Below are positions 1 through 7,725 of a stretch of 43,325 bases of DNA, piece by piece. The DNA lies in the NCBI GenBank assembly GCA_029688955.1, contig JARUKZ010000035.1, forward strand, positions 1-43,325, written 5' to 3'. The stretch is from Chitinispirillales bacterium ANBcel5 (lineage in GTDB: Bacteria > Fibrobacterota > Chitinivibrionia > Chitinivibrionales > Chitinispirillaceae). The notes beneath the pieces are model-generated. The model was not told the DNA's origin. It did no database searches and saw only the letters and a program-made list of their open reading frames with translations. The first letter of the stretch is position 1. Every line of letters begins with the position of its first letter. The translations under genes and the position numbers were made by a program.

Positions 1-178
1 CACTCTTAAAGTGTAGAAATAAAGTAAAGAAAATAACAGCGACAATAGCCAAAGGAAGGCTGATCTTCCATACACAAATATTTGAAACTGTATTGTCGAT
101 TCCAAACCAAAAAACCGACATAACAAACGAAGTTAGTAAAATGAAAAAAGTAACGATCGTCTTTTTTTTCTCATTCAC
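1..178 (-). CDS. Small membrane protein, N-terminal part only (runs off the window start)
   Basis: This minus-strand frame starts with GTG at 178 and stays open to base 1, giving 59 residues. A GGAG ribosome site at 185-188 lies 6 nt before the GTG, which supports the start. The product begins with a short basic stretch (NEKKK) and then has two hydrophobic segments, at about residues 8-25 and 38-56, separated by a short polar loop. That is the pattern of an inner-membrane protein with the N-terminus in the cytoplasm. No family motif is recognisable and the C-terminus is outside the window. It could be a complete two-helix protein of about 65-80 residues or the start of a longer one. The good ribosome site and the hydrophobic pattern make a real gene likely, but its function is unknown. 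Confidence 0.55.
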   Translation of the reverse strand, partial: MNEKKKTIVTFFILLTSFVMSVFWFGIDNTVSNICVWKISLPLAIVAVIFFTLFLHFKS

Positions 179-622
179 ATTGTACTCCAATTTTTAAATG
201 TTAAAATGATCTATCAGCAAACAAAATCCCAGTAAAATCTTATGAACGATACAGCGTGTTTCTTTTAATTGGAGTAAAGAAAATTACTTAACCCATATTT
301 TGGAAAGATACCTACTCTGAGAAAAATAACTAAATGTTGGAGCCGAAAGTACATTGTTTGTAACAACTTACGATTTATTAATATTTATAGTCTTACATAT
401 AATATACTGCAAAATCAAGAAAGATTAAAAAAAAAGTAAGTTTAGCTGATATCTTCCCGAAAAGTTACAGTTATTCAAACTGAATGCTGAGTGTTTTTTC
501 TTGTTTAAGAAAAAAAATTCGTGTATATTTTTACGTGAAATTTAGTTGTGTTATCAATTTTCAATAAACTCAAACTAAATAGTAAACAATACTTCTACTT
601 CTAATCCACACGTTGTTATTGT
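179..622. other. AT-rich intergenic region between divergent genes
   Basis: This stretch of about 440 bp is strongly AT-rich and separates the minus-strand membrane-protein gene from the plus-strand winged-helix regulator. I see no coding frame with a credible start. It contains a small inverted repeat (CAGTT, 5 nt, AACTG at 468-482), an AT-only perfect inverted repeat at 494-515, and a promoter-like pair of hexamers at 501-529. It probably holds the promoters of both flanking genes. Confidence 0.6.
501..529 (+). promoter_or_regulatory. Candidate sigma70-type promoter for the winged-helix regulator / MFS operon
   Basis: TTGTTT at 501-506 and TATATT at 524-529 are separated by exactly 17 bp, upstream of the regulator starting at 623. 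The -10 box matches the consensus at 5 of 6 positions and the -35 box at 3 of 6. The -35 box lies inside the perfect 9-bp inverted repeat TTTTTTCTT-GTTT-AAGAAAAAA (494-515), which could be an autoregulatory operator, though an AT-only palindrome can also arise by chance in such AT-rich DNA. The assignment rests on hexamers and spacing only. Confidence 0.3.
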
Positions 623-961
623 ATGCATGAATTTAAAAAAAATAAAAACAGTTGGACTTTTCTAACTAACCATACCCATGTTTTACTGTGCCTTGCGCGT
701 AAAAACACGGTTCGGGTGCGTGAGATTGCTTTAGAGGTGGGGATAACGGAGCGATCTGTTCAACTTATAATTTCAGATTTGGTTGATGCCGGATATATTG
801 AGCGAAAACGTGAGGGAAGATGTAATAGTTACAGAATAAACGGAACGCTTAAGCTCCGACACCCATTAGAGCAACACAAGAGTATAAATGAGGTGATAGA
901 GTTACTTAAATCTTCTTCAGAACATACCGATATAACTGAGCCCGAAGTTGAGTCAAATTAA
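623..961 (+). CDS. Winged-helix (MarR/ArsR-like) transcriptional regulator
   Basis: A 112-residue protein with one winged helix-turn-helix domain filling about residues 12-80. It has the pattern VREIALEVGITERSVQ (helix-turn-helix), followed by LVDAGYIERKREG, the typical wing of MarR/ArsR-like single-domain regulators. I recognise the fold and the general family (WTFLTNHTHVLLCLAR at the start is typical of it), but not a specific ligand. The ATG at 623 has no clear ribosome site. The C-terminal tail is acidic and probably disordered. The gene ends 18 bp before an MFS transporter on the same strand, so it is probably co-transcribed with that transporter and may control it. No metal-binding cysteines are visible, which argues against an ArsR-type metal sensor. 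Confidence 0.75.
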   Translation: MHEFKKNKNSWTFLTNHTHVLLCLARKNTVRVREIALEVGITERSVQLIISDLVDAGYIERKREGRCNSYRINGTLKLRHPLEQHKSINEVIELLKSSSEHTDITEPEVESN

Positions 962-979
962 AAGGAAGGTTAACAAAAC

Positions 980-2188
980 ATGAAAAGATGGTTTGTGCTT
1001 ATAGCAGGAGTGATGTGTCAAACTGCTCTGGGAGGGATTTATGCCTGGAGCACATTTGTACCTCATTTTGTAAACACCTATAATCTGACCAATGCACAAT
1101 GCGGGCTGATTTTTGGTGTTATGGTTGCAACTTTTACGGTCGCAACCCTGCCTGCAGGAAGTCTTCTTGTTAAGGTTGGTCCACGTATAACGGCAGGAAT
1201 CGGAGCACTACTTTTTGCTGCAGGTTATGTACTGTCCTCTTTTTCCGGAGGAAATTATCTGTTTTTGATTGCCAGTCTTGGAATAGTAGTAGGTACAGGT
1301 ATCGGTTTTGCCTATGTGTGCCCGCTTACGGTGGGCATGAAATGGTTTCCTGAGAATAAGGGTCTTGTGACCGGTATTTCGGTAGCAGGATTTGGAGTAG
1401 GAGCGATACTTCTCTCCTCAATTGCTGAGAGACTTCTTCTTACAATGGATGTACTATTGGTGTTTCGTATAATTGGACTGATTCTCGGGGGACTGGCATT
1501 TGTATCGGCAATGTTTATGAGTGAGCCATCTAAGCAGAAAAATTCCGGCCAGGGTGTTCAGTCAAAGGTTAGCATACGAGCCTATCTGTTCTCTTCGCAG
1601 TTTCTGCTTATCATCTTTGCGATGTTTGCAAGTACTTTTGCAGGGTTACTAATCTCGGGAAATCTTAAACCGATGAAGCTTAGTTTAGGGCTTAGTGATG
1701 CTCATGCTACCCTCACCATTTCGCTTTTTGCTATTGGAAATACTATTGGAAGACTTGTTTGGGGACAAATACACGATCATTTAAAATCACGTAATACGGT
1801 TGTTATCTCACTTCTCTATCTTGGGGTATCGGTTCTGCCTATTTTATGGGTGAGGGGGCCTACAGGGGCATTTCTTACATCTGCACTGGTTGGGTTTGGT
1901 TTTGGTGCCAGCTTTGTGGTGTACGCTTCATCTGTGGTAGAGAAGTTTGGGGTCGACCTCCTTCCGCGTCTCTATCCGATATGTTTTATGGCATATGGTT
2001 TTGCAGCCCTGATAGGTCCCGCAGTGGGTGGATGGATGGCTGATCTTTCCGGCTCCTATTCATATGCATTAATTTCAAGTGCCGGAATTGTGTTTTTTGC
2101 ACTTGCACTTATTTATATTGGTTTTTCCAAAAAAGGGACGGGTCAAACTGCTGATGAACCACTTGAAGCTGTCACTTCAGAAATGTAG
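980..2188 (+). CDS. MFS transporter, oxalate:formate antiporter-like (OFA) family
   Basis: A 402-residue inner-membrane protein with about twelve hydrophobic segments and a central loop near residues 185-200, as expected for the major facilitator superfamily. The N-terminus GGIYAWSTFVPHF followed by LTNAQCGLIFG is characteristic of the OFA subfamily, which includes the oxalate:formate antiporter and putative monocarboxylate carriers. The second half repeats the fold, with a NTIGRLVWGQIHD signature. AGGAAGG about 10 nt before the ATG gives a good ribosome site. The preceding regulator gene is 18 bp upstream and probably belongs to the same transcript. The substrate cannot be read from sequence; oxalate, formate or another small carboxylate is only a family-level guess. 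purE follows after about 87 bp and may be read through. Confidence 0.85.
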   Translation: MKRWFVLIAGVMCQTALGGIYAWSTFVPHFVNTYNLTNAQCGLIFGVMVATFTVATLPAGSLLVKVGPRITAGIGALLFAAGYVLSSFSGGNYLFLIASLGIVVGTGIGFAYVCPLTVGMKWFPENKGLVTGISVAGFGVGAILLSSIAERLLLTMDVLLVFRIIGLILGGLAFVSAMFMSEPSKQKNSGQGVQSKVSIRAYLFSSQFLLIIFAMFASTFAGLLISGNLKPMKLSLGLSDAHATLTISLFAIGNTIGRLVWGQIHDHLKSRNTVVISLLYLGVSVLPILWVRGPTGAFLTSALVGFGFGASFVVYASSVVEKFGVDLLPRLYPICFMAYGFAALIGPAVGGWMADLSGSYSYALISSAGIVFFALALIYIGFSKKGTGQTADEPLEAVTSEM

Positions 2189-2275
2189 CTGTTACTACAG
2201 GCAAATTATTCATCGGTATGATCGGTTTTACTACTTATTTACAGCAGGGTTTCAAATCGAGGAAAAAGGAGTAAA

Positions 2276-2770
2276 ATGATGCAGCCATTGGTAGGTATAA
2301 TTATGGGTTCTGTCTCTGACTGGGAGACTATGAGCCATGCTGCCCAAATCATGGAGGAGATGAAAGTACCTTTTGAAGTTGAGGTTGTTTCTGCTCACCG
2401 TACCCCCGACAAACTATTTGAATATGCAGAGAGTGCAGAGGCTCGTGGTATAGAAGTTATAATTGCGGGTGCTGGTGGTGCTGCTCATTTGCCTGGAATG
2501 ACTGCATCAAAAACCCCAGTGCCAGTACTTGGGGTGCCGGTGCAATCCAAAGCTCTAAACGGTATGGATTCACTTCTTTCCATTGTTCAGATGCCAGCGG
2601 GGGTACCGGTTGGAACAATGGCCATAGGCCGTTCAGGGGCAATTAATGCTGCTCTTCTCGCCGTCTCGATTTTGGGCAATAAACATACCGAGTTTCGCAA
2701 TGCATTGAATGAATACAGAAAAAAACAGACCGACACTGTACTGTCCAAACCTGACCCAAGGGCTAAATAA
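2276..2770 (+). CDS. purE: N5-carboxyaminoimidazole ribonucleotide mutase PurE
   Basis: A 164-residue cytoplasmic enzyme of de novo purine synthesis. It moves the carboxyl group of N5-CAIR to carbon 4, forming CAIR. Class I PurE signatures are clear: GSVSDWETM at residues 11-19 (phosphate binding), VSAHRTP with the catalytic His41, and the glycine-rich [12 protein letters not shown]. The length fits bacterial PurE. AGGAG lies just before the ATG; the second ATG, one codon later, is an alternative start. The stop codon overlaps the purK start by one base (TAATG), indicating translational coupling. The presence of PurK next door supports the two-step bacterial route rather than the direct CO2-using class II enzyme. 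Confidence 0.96.
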   Translation: MMQPLVGIIMGSVSDWETMSHAAQIMEEMKVPFEVEVVSAHRTPDKLFEYAESAEARGIEVIIAGAGGAAHLPGMTASKTPVPVLGVPVQSKALNGMDSLLSIVQMPAGVPVGTMAIGRSGAINAALLAVSILGNKHTEFRNALNEYRKKQTDTVLSKPDPRAK

Positions 2771-3846
2771 TGAACATTGGAATTCTCGGTGGTGGGCAAC
2801 TTGCCCGTATGCTTGCCCTGGCCGGACATCCTTTAGGGGCCAATTTTACCGTTCTTGATCCTGCAAAGGATGCCTGTGCAAAAGCGGTGGCTAATCATGT
2901 GGTTAGTGCCTATGATGATCGTTGTGGGTTAAAGCAGTTTTCTGAATTAGTGGATATAGTTACCTACGAATTTGAAAACATCCCTGCTGAAAGTGTTAGT
3001 TTTCTTAAGGGGGAAGTGCCGGTGTATCCTTCATCAGATGCTTTGGCTGTGTCCCGTGACAGGCTTATCGAAAAGAGCCTTTTTCGTGAGTTGGGTATCC
3101 AAACGCCCGATTTTGTCGCCATAAATACTGCAGACGATCTCCCGGGAGCATTAAAATCCATAGGATTTCCAGCTGTATTAAAATCCCGGACTCTGGGGTA
3201 TGATGGTAAAGGACAGGTCGTACTAAATAGCACTGAGGATATTGAAAATTCATTTGAACGGCTAGGTTCTGTCCCCTGTATTCTGGAGGCATTTGTCCCT
3301 TTCACAAGAGAAATATCTGTCATCGCTGCTCGATCCCGCAATGGTGAAACGGTCTTTTATCCGGTGAGTGAAAATACCCATAAAAAGGGTATCTTACATC
3401 TCTCAGTATGCAAAACTGATGATCCGATGCAAAGTGTGGCTCAGGAGTACTGTAAAAGTTTGCTCGATAAATTAAACTATGTGGGAGTATTGGCGCTTGA
3501 GCTGTTTGATGCCGGAGGAAAACTACTTGCTAACGAGATTGCGCCAAGGGTACATAACTCGGGCCACTGGACCATTGAAGGTGCCCAAACAAGCCAGTTT
3601 GAAAACCATCTCAGGGCTGTACTGGGGTTGCCTCTGGGTGATGCATCTGCAAGGGGGCACTGTGCTATGGTAAATTTTGTAGGCCACACTGCCGATTTAG
3701 AGAAGGTATTGAAAATTCCTGGTGCTCATCTCCATAACTATCAGAAAAAAAGCAGGCCTGGTAGAAAAGTAGGGCATGCAACTATTCTTACAAGCAGCGA
3801 AGATATGTTCAACACAAGTCTAAACGAGTTGTTAGCTCTGACATAA
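2770..3846 (+). CDS. purK: 5-(carboxyamino)imidazole ribonucleotide synthase PurK
   Basis: A 358-residue ATP-grasp enzyme that uses ATP and bicarbonate to carboxylate AIR to N5-CAIR, the substrate of PurE. It begins with the nucleotide-binding loop ILGGGQLARMLA, continues with VTYEFENIP near residue 60, and shows the ATP-grasp elements KSRTLGYDGKGQ (about 138-149), LEAFVPFTREISVI and NEIAPRVHNSGHWTIEGA (about 256-273), all typical of PurK. The length matches the family. The start codon overlaps the purE stop by one base, so the pair is translated from one mRNA. No intrinsic terminator is visible directly after it. Confidence 0.96.
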   Translation: MNIGILGGGQLARMLALAGHPLGANFTVLDPAKDACAKAVANHVVSAYDDRCGLKQFSELVDIVTYEFENIPAESVSFLKGEVPVYPSSDALAVSRDRLIEKSLFRELGIQTPDFVAINTADDLPGALKSIGFPAVLKSRTLGYDGKGQVVLNSTEDIENSFERLGSVPCILEAFVPFTREISVIAARSRNGETVFYPVSENTHKKGILHLSVCKTDDPMQSVAQEYCKSLLDKLNYVGVLALELFDAGGKLLANEIAPRVHNSGHWTIEGAQTSQFENHLRAVLGLPLGDASARGHCAMVNFVGHTADLEKVLKIPGAHLHNYQKKSRPGRKVGHATILTSSEDMFNTSLNELLALT

Positions 3847-4270
3847 AACGCTGGAATCTAAGGTAAAGGGACTTTCTCTTCTTGAAAACTACAGAGACCA
3901 TAAAGGTGCCATGGTATGGCCTGCTCCTGGCAACTCTTTTATAGATTAGCTAACATCTTCTTAATCTTCTATGGTCACGGCAGGTAAGTCAGAGTTATCA
4001 ATCCAAAATTTTACCATCCTTATAATGGATGTAGTTGGATAGCATCATTATTTAGCTCGTTTCACAGTCTTGTTCTGATAGAAGAGGGCATTTGGGTACT
4101 ATCATTTAATGAAGCTCTATTCATAACCAAAAAAGGGAGTTTTGTACAGAGGTTTTGAGTGCTGGTCTGATGATAGCATTTTGCTAAACATGGCTTAGCG
4201 GGTAAAAACTAAGCAGGGGAGTGACCCTTGTTCCTGTGAATTTGGAACAAGGGTAAAAAAAAACTAAAGG
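3847..4270. other. Non-coding gap between convergent genes
   Basis: About 420 bp between purK (plus) and the Cache-like sensor gene (minus). No credible coding frame was found on either strand. Near the right end it contains GCTTAG / CTAAGC arms (4193-4214) and a strong perfect hairpin (4224-4254). Otherwise I see nothing recognisable. Confidence 0.6.
4224..4254. repeat. Perfect 11-bp inverted repeat (strong hairpin) next to an A9 tract
   Basis: ACCCTTGTTCC (4224-4234) and GGAACAAGGGT (4244-4254) are perfectly complementary around a 9-nt loop, and are followed on the plus strand by nine A residues (4255-4263). It sits just beyond the stop of the minus-strand sensor gene, where a terminator is expected. 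However, on that strand the T-run comes before the stem, not after it, and on the plus strand the stem is followed by A. It is therefore not a canonical intrinsic terminator on either strand, although it may still act as a 3'-end hairpin. Confidence 0.75.
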
Positions 4271-5176
4271 TTAGTCAGATTCGAGTTCTTTTAAAAGCCG
4301 TTCGTTTTTCTTGGCTATGTTTATTTTAACTCCTACGACAGTACCAACCAGACCAATTCCAGCGAATATAAAAAGAAAGATGGGTAAAATAGATCTTCCT
4401 TCTTCGTTTTCTTCAGCAACAGCCGTTTCCTCTGTTGTAGCTTCCTCTTCATCTACAGCCGCTGCTAAATCGTTAGCCGACACTTGCTCCTCTTGTGCTA
4501 CATCTGTTTTATGAGTAGCCTTGAGAACCAGATCGTCGATTCCGGGGACATTTAGTTTTTGCTCTGAGATGTTTTCATTAGCATCCCAATTGTGTGAAAA
4601 AATTACATCATCAGAAATGCTTACGACAAAGGGGTCATCGGTTTCTGATGCAAAATCCCGCAGTGATTCCTCCAGATCATACTTGACAACCACTGTTCCG
4701 ACATATCGCCCTGCTGGATTAAAAAGCTGTTTTGCCCAGAAAAGAAAGTATCTGCCTCGTTCTCTGGTGTAGCCAAAATAGGTTTCATCGGAGTTACTTA
4801 CAGTTCTGTACCATCTTTGTCCCGAGACATTGCGAGTGGCACGTATTGGAGAACGGCCGCGTATAACCTGGTTAATAAGAACACCATTTGAATTGGTACG
4901 CAGAATGGAGTTAATTGAGGGGTGTTCCCGTAGCAATGAGATAAAGTGCTGATCAACATTTCTTAGGTTAGTTGCACGGGTTTGCGGCATTTCGGCAATA
5001 CTGTTAAGAATTACTTCCAGAGATGAAAAATGCTCCTCCATATCGCTTTTTATGTCTGAAGAAGCGGTGCGAGGTAAAGTCATCAGAAAGGTCAGCACAG
5101 TGAGAAGAAATAGCATAGAACGATGATAATGTCTCTGAGATTCGCAAACCGTGCCGATCTTGGGAATAACATTCAT
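4271..5176 (-). CDS. Membrane-anchored Cache/PDC-like sensor protein without a visible output domain
   Basis: A 301-residue protein. Hydrophobic residues 20-35 look like a signal anchor or signal peptide. Residues about 45-200 resemble a single Cache (PDC) extracytoplasmic sensor: a long helix, then GQRWYRTV (119-126), ETYFGYTRERGRYFLFWAKQ, and a GRYVGTVVVKYDLE strand (157-169), which is the usual layout of PDC folds. An acidic, probably flexible linker rich in Glu and Ala follows (225-260), then a C-terminal transmembrane helix (264-285) and a short basic-polar tail of about 15 residues. No kinase, GGDEF, HAMP or methyl-accepting domain follows, which is unusual for Cache proteins. GGAGGT lies 6 nt before the ATG, a strong ribosome site. 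The ligand and signalling partner are unknown. Confidence 0.6.
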   Translation of the reverse strand: MNVIPKIGTVCESQRHYHRSMLFLLTVLTFLMTLPRTASSDIKSDMEEHFSSLEVILNSIAEMPQTRATNLRNVDQHFISLLREHPSINSILRTNSNGVLINQVIRGRSPIRATRNVSGQRWYRTVSNSDETYFGYTRERGRYFLFWAKQLFNPAGRYVGTVVVKYDLEESLRDFASETDDPFVVSISDDVIFSHNWDANENISEQKLNVPGIDDLVLKATHKTDVAQEEQVSANDLAAAVDEEEATTEETAVAEENEEGRSILPIFLFIFAGIGLVGTVVGVKINIAKKNERLLKELESD

Positions 5177-5327
5177 ATACTGACCTCCATTTTATAGAAA
5201 ATGTCAAGAATAGATCTTGTGATTTCCCGGTTAGCTGTGAATTGGTTATAGTATATAATAACTAACGCACAGCTTTAAGGCAACGAGTTTGGGCTGGTGG
5301 GCGACAAAAGAGTCGCACTTTTTGGGG

Positions 5328-6692
5328 TCAGTTTTCCTTTTTTTGGGCTAAAATAGAAGGTTGTTCTGTGCTTAGGCTATCCAGAAAAGTATCTATCTCA
5401 GCGATCTGATCATTAAGTCTCACTAAGCGTTCACCCTCAAGCTTTGGAGTTGCAATCATACGTTTTTTAAGAGGGTCCATCCAGGAGCCGTTAGGTCTCT
5501 TAAATCCAAAATGTAAATGTGGTCCTGTTGAAAGTCCTGTGCTTCCAACGGTTCCGATAACCTGTCGACTTTGAACTCTCTGCCCTCTTCTTACTGAGCG
5601 CCTGTGGAGGTGCAGGTAATAGGAGGTGTAATTGTCACTGTGTCTTACAGCAATGTAATTTCCATTGGTTCGGTTGTAGGCTGATTTAACCACAACACCT
5701 TCTGCAACTGCGTAAACCGGTGTTCCGGTAGCTGCTCGGTAATCTACCCCCCAATGCATACTTCGTACACCAGTAATTGGATGGCGTCTCATACCGTAAG
5801 GAGATGTAATATGCAACCGATCAAGAGGGTATCTGAGACCAGAATAAATAAGTGCCTCACCTTCTCTGGTATAGTGGGCAGTATAGGAAGATTTTGGATC
5901 GAAGTCTTCATATCGGTACGCTTCATGAGTTCCTGCTCTGACACCATTGTAGTGCGCATAAAGTACATGGCTTTCAATTCGTATTGAATCCTGAAAAAAA
6001 CGCTCTCTAAGCAGCACCTTAAATCGATCTCCGGCGCGCGCATCGGTTCTGAAAGATATTTTGCACTGTAAAATTCCATTGACAACACCAACCATTGATC
6101 CGGGGATTTCCATAGCTCGAAGTGTTTGGTCAAGTGATGCTCCCTGTTCCAAAACACCCTCATAGATTCTATGTTCAATGGTTGTAGGGTGGTCGATGCG
6201 CTGATACACAAACTCGCCAGATCCATCATCTTTTAATCGATGCTCAACAGAGGGGTTGGGCTTGTAGGAAAAAGATACCACTCGTTCGGGTTCTGTAGAA
6301 TCCATAAGTGCTTCAAATTTTTCTGCCACTCTGTGATTTACAATTTCAACTGTGTCTGTAAGTGTGTTAACAATTGCGAGGCTCATAACTGTGGAAATAC
6401 CCATATCATCCAAAACTTGAAACATGCCCTGTCCGGGACCAATTTCACCCCTTCTGACATAGCGCAGATACGCTAAATCCTTTTTCACTAAATCGATCTC
6501 CCTGTTTAGGGAATCAAGGTATTCAGTAATTTCTGAAAGCTCTTGATCTGCTGTATTGCTTGCAAGTGATGGTGAAGAATTTAATCTGATTACTGTTATT
6601 GCAAGAATAACAGGAATAAACAAGGTAAAAACTTTGAGTATATTACCAACTTTTTTCTTTCTTTGTAACCTATATCTTCTCTTTTTAATCAT
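5328..6692 (-). CDS. M23 family metallopeptidase (peptidoglycan hydrolase, membrane-anchored)
   Basis: A 454-residue envelope protein. A basic N-terminus is followed by one transmembrane helix (about 17-37), a coiled-coil stretch (about 47-75), a middle region similar to the linker domains of long M23 proteins, and a C-terminal LytM/M23 domain (about 285-410). Zinc-binding motifs are present: HWGVD (His313, Asp317) and HLHF (His392, His394), plus His361 in the YYLHLH strand, so the peptidase should be active. Such enzymes cut peptide cross-links of murein during growth or division. A C-terminal tail of about 45 residues follows the domain. No ribosome site is obvious before the ATG. The gene is divergent from hisA, and about 150 bp separate it from the sensor gene downstream. 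Confidence 0.88.
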   Translation of the reverse strand: MIKKRRYRLQRKKKVGNILKVFTLFIPVILAITVIRLNSSPSLASNTADQELSEITEYLDSLNREIDLVKKDLAYLRYVRRGEIGPGQGMFQVLDDMGISTVMSLAIVNTLTDTVEIVNHRVAEKFEALMDSTEPERVVSFSYKPNPSVEHRLKDDGSGEFVYQRIDHPTTIEHRIYEGVLEQGASLDQTLRAMEIPGSMVGVVNGILQCKISFRTDARAGDRFKVLLRERFFQDSIRIESHVLYAHYNGVRAGTHEAYRYEDFDPKSSYTAHYTREGEALIYSGLRYPLDRLHITSPYGMRRHPITGVRSMHWGVDYRAATGTPVYAVAEGVVVKSAYNRTNGNYIAVRHSDNYTSYYLHLHRRSVRRGQRVQSRQVIGTVGSTGLSTGPHLHFGFKRPNGSWMDPLKKRMIATPKLEGERLVRLNDQIAEIDTFLDSLSTEQPSILAQKKEN

Positions 6693-6943
6693 AGGGCATA
6701 CTTCGTTTTTAAATGTATATCGTACGTTTTGTTTCGGTTCTGAAAATATTTAATAGAAATAACCATACCAGTTAACGTCAACGTGGTTTGGACTGTGTAT
6801 GATAAAAATATACAAATATTACACTATTTAGCAAATTTGAATACAACTATCTTTGGGACCGATTGTAATAAACGGGTACAAATATAGTATTTTTATATGC
6901 TTAGACTGAAAATTGTTCTCTGTACCAGGAAGGATATAAGATA

Positions 6944-7723
6944 ATGCGCTTCAGACCATGTATTGATCTTCATCAGGGAAAAGTGAAACAAATAGTGGGG
7001 GGATCGCTTTCGGATGCCGATTCTGAGAAACTTATAACTAATTTTGAATCACCACGATCACCTGCGCATTTTGCTTCGATGTATTGTGACGATAAATTGT
7101 ATGGCGGACACGTAATAATGCTTGGCCCTGGAAACGAACACGCTGCAAGTGAAGCGATTGCTGCTTTTCCTGAAGGATTTCAGGTTGGTGGTGGTATTAA
7201 TGCTGAGAATGCAATGCGTTACTTAGATATTGGAGCATCACACGTAATCGTTACCTCCTATGTGTTTTTTGGGGGACATATTCAATGGGAACGGCTTGAG
7301 GAGCTGGTACGGGCTTTGGGTAAAAAGAGAATCGTTCTTGATCTAAGTTGCAGAAAAAAGGGTGATTCCTACGTTATAGTGACCGATCGATGGCAGGTCC
7401 TCACGTCTCAGACCATAAATGCTCAGCTGCTTGAAAAACTTGGCTCCTATTGTGATGAGTTCCTTATTCATGCAGCAGATATTGAGGGGCTCAAAGGAGG
7501 GGTGGATCAGGAGCTGATTGCACTGCTTGGAGAAATATCACCACTGAATGTTACCTATGCAGGTGGAATACGATCAATTCAAGACCTCGAGATCACAAAA
7601 GAGCTGGGGAAATCACGAGTTGATGCAACAATTGGCAGTGCTCTTGATATATTTGGCGGCACATTGCCTTATAAAGAAGTCGTTCAGTGGCATAACAGGC
7701 AACAAAACAAAGAACAGGCTTAA
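6944..7723 (+). CDS. hisA: Eukaryotic-type phosphoribosylformimino-AICAR ribotide isomerase (HisA / HIS6 type)
   Basis: A 259-residue (beta/alpha)8 barrel enzyme of histidine synthesis that isomerises ProFAR to PRFAR. The catalytic Asp8 lies in PCIDLHQGKVKQIVGG, and the second acid is probably Asp133 in VLDLSCRKK. Phosphate-binding loops are YAGGIRS (205-211) and GSALDIFGG (231-239). The sequence DLSCRKKG, then TDRWQ (147-151) and HAADIEGLKGG, are features of the plant/fungal HIS6 type rather than of ordinary bacterial HisA. I recall this type being noted in Fibrobacter and suggested to come by transfer from plants. GGAAGG lies about 10 nt before the ATG. No other his gene is nearby; apbE follows after 2 bp and is translationally coupled. 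Confidence 0.9.
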   Translation: MRFRPCIDLHQGKVKQIVGGSLSDADSEKLITNFESPRSPAHFASMYCDDKLYGGHVIMLGPGNEHAASEAIAAFPEGFQVGGGINAENAMRYLDIGASHVIVTSYVFFGGHIQWERLEELVRALGKKRIVLDLSCRKKGDSYVIVTDRWQVLTSQTINAQLLEKLGSYCDEFLIHAADIEGLKGGVDQELIALLGEISPLNVTYAGGIRSIQDLEITKELGKSRVDATIGSALDIFGGTLPYKEVVQWHNRQQNKEQA

Positions 7724-7725
7724 AA

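Noticed and set aside
4224..4263. Intrinsic terminator for purK or the sensor gene
   Set aside because: The stem is strong but the T-run is on the wrong side on both strands, so it is listed as an inverted repeat only.
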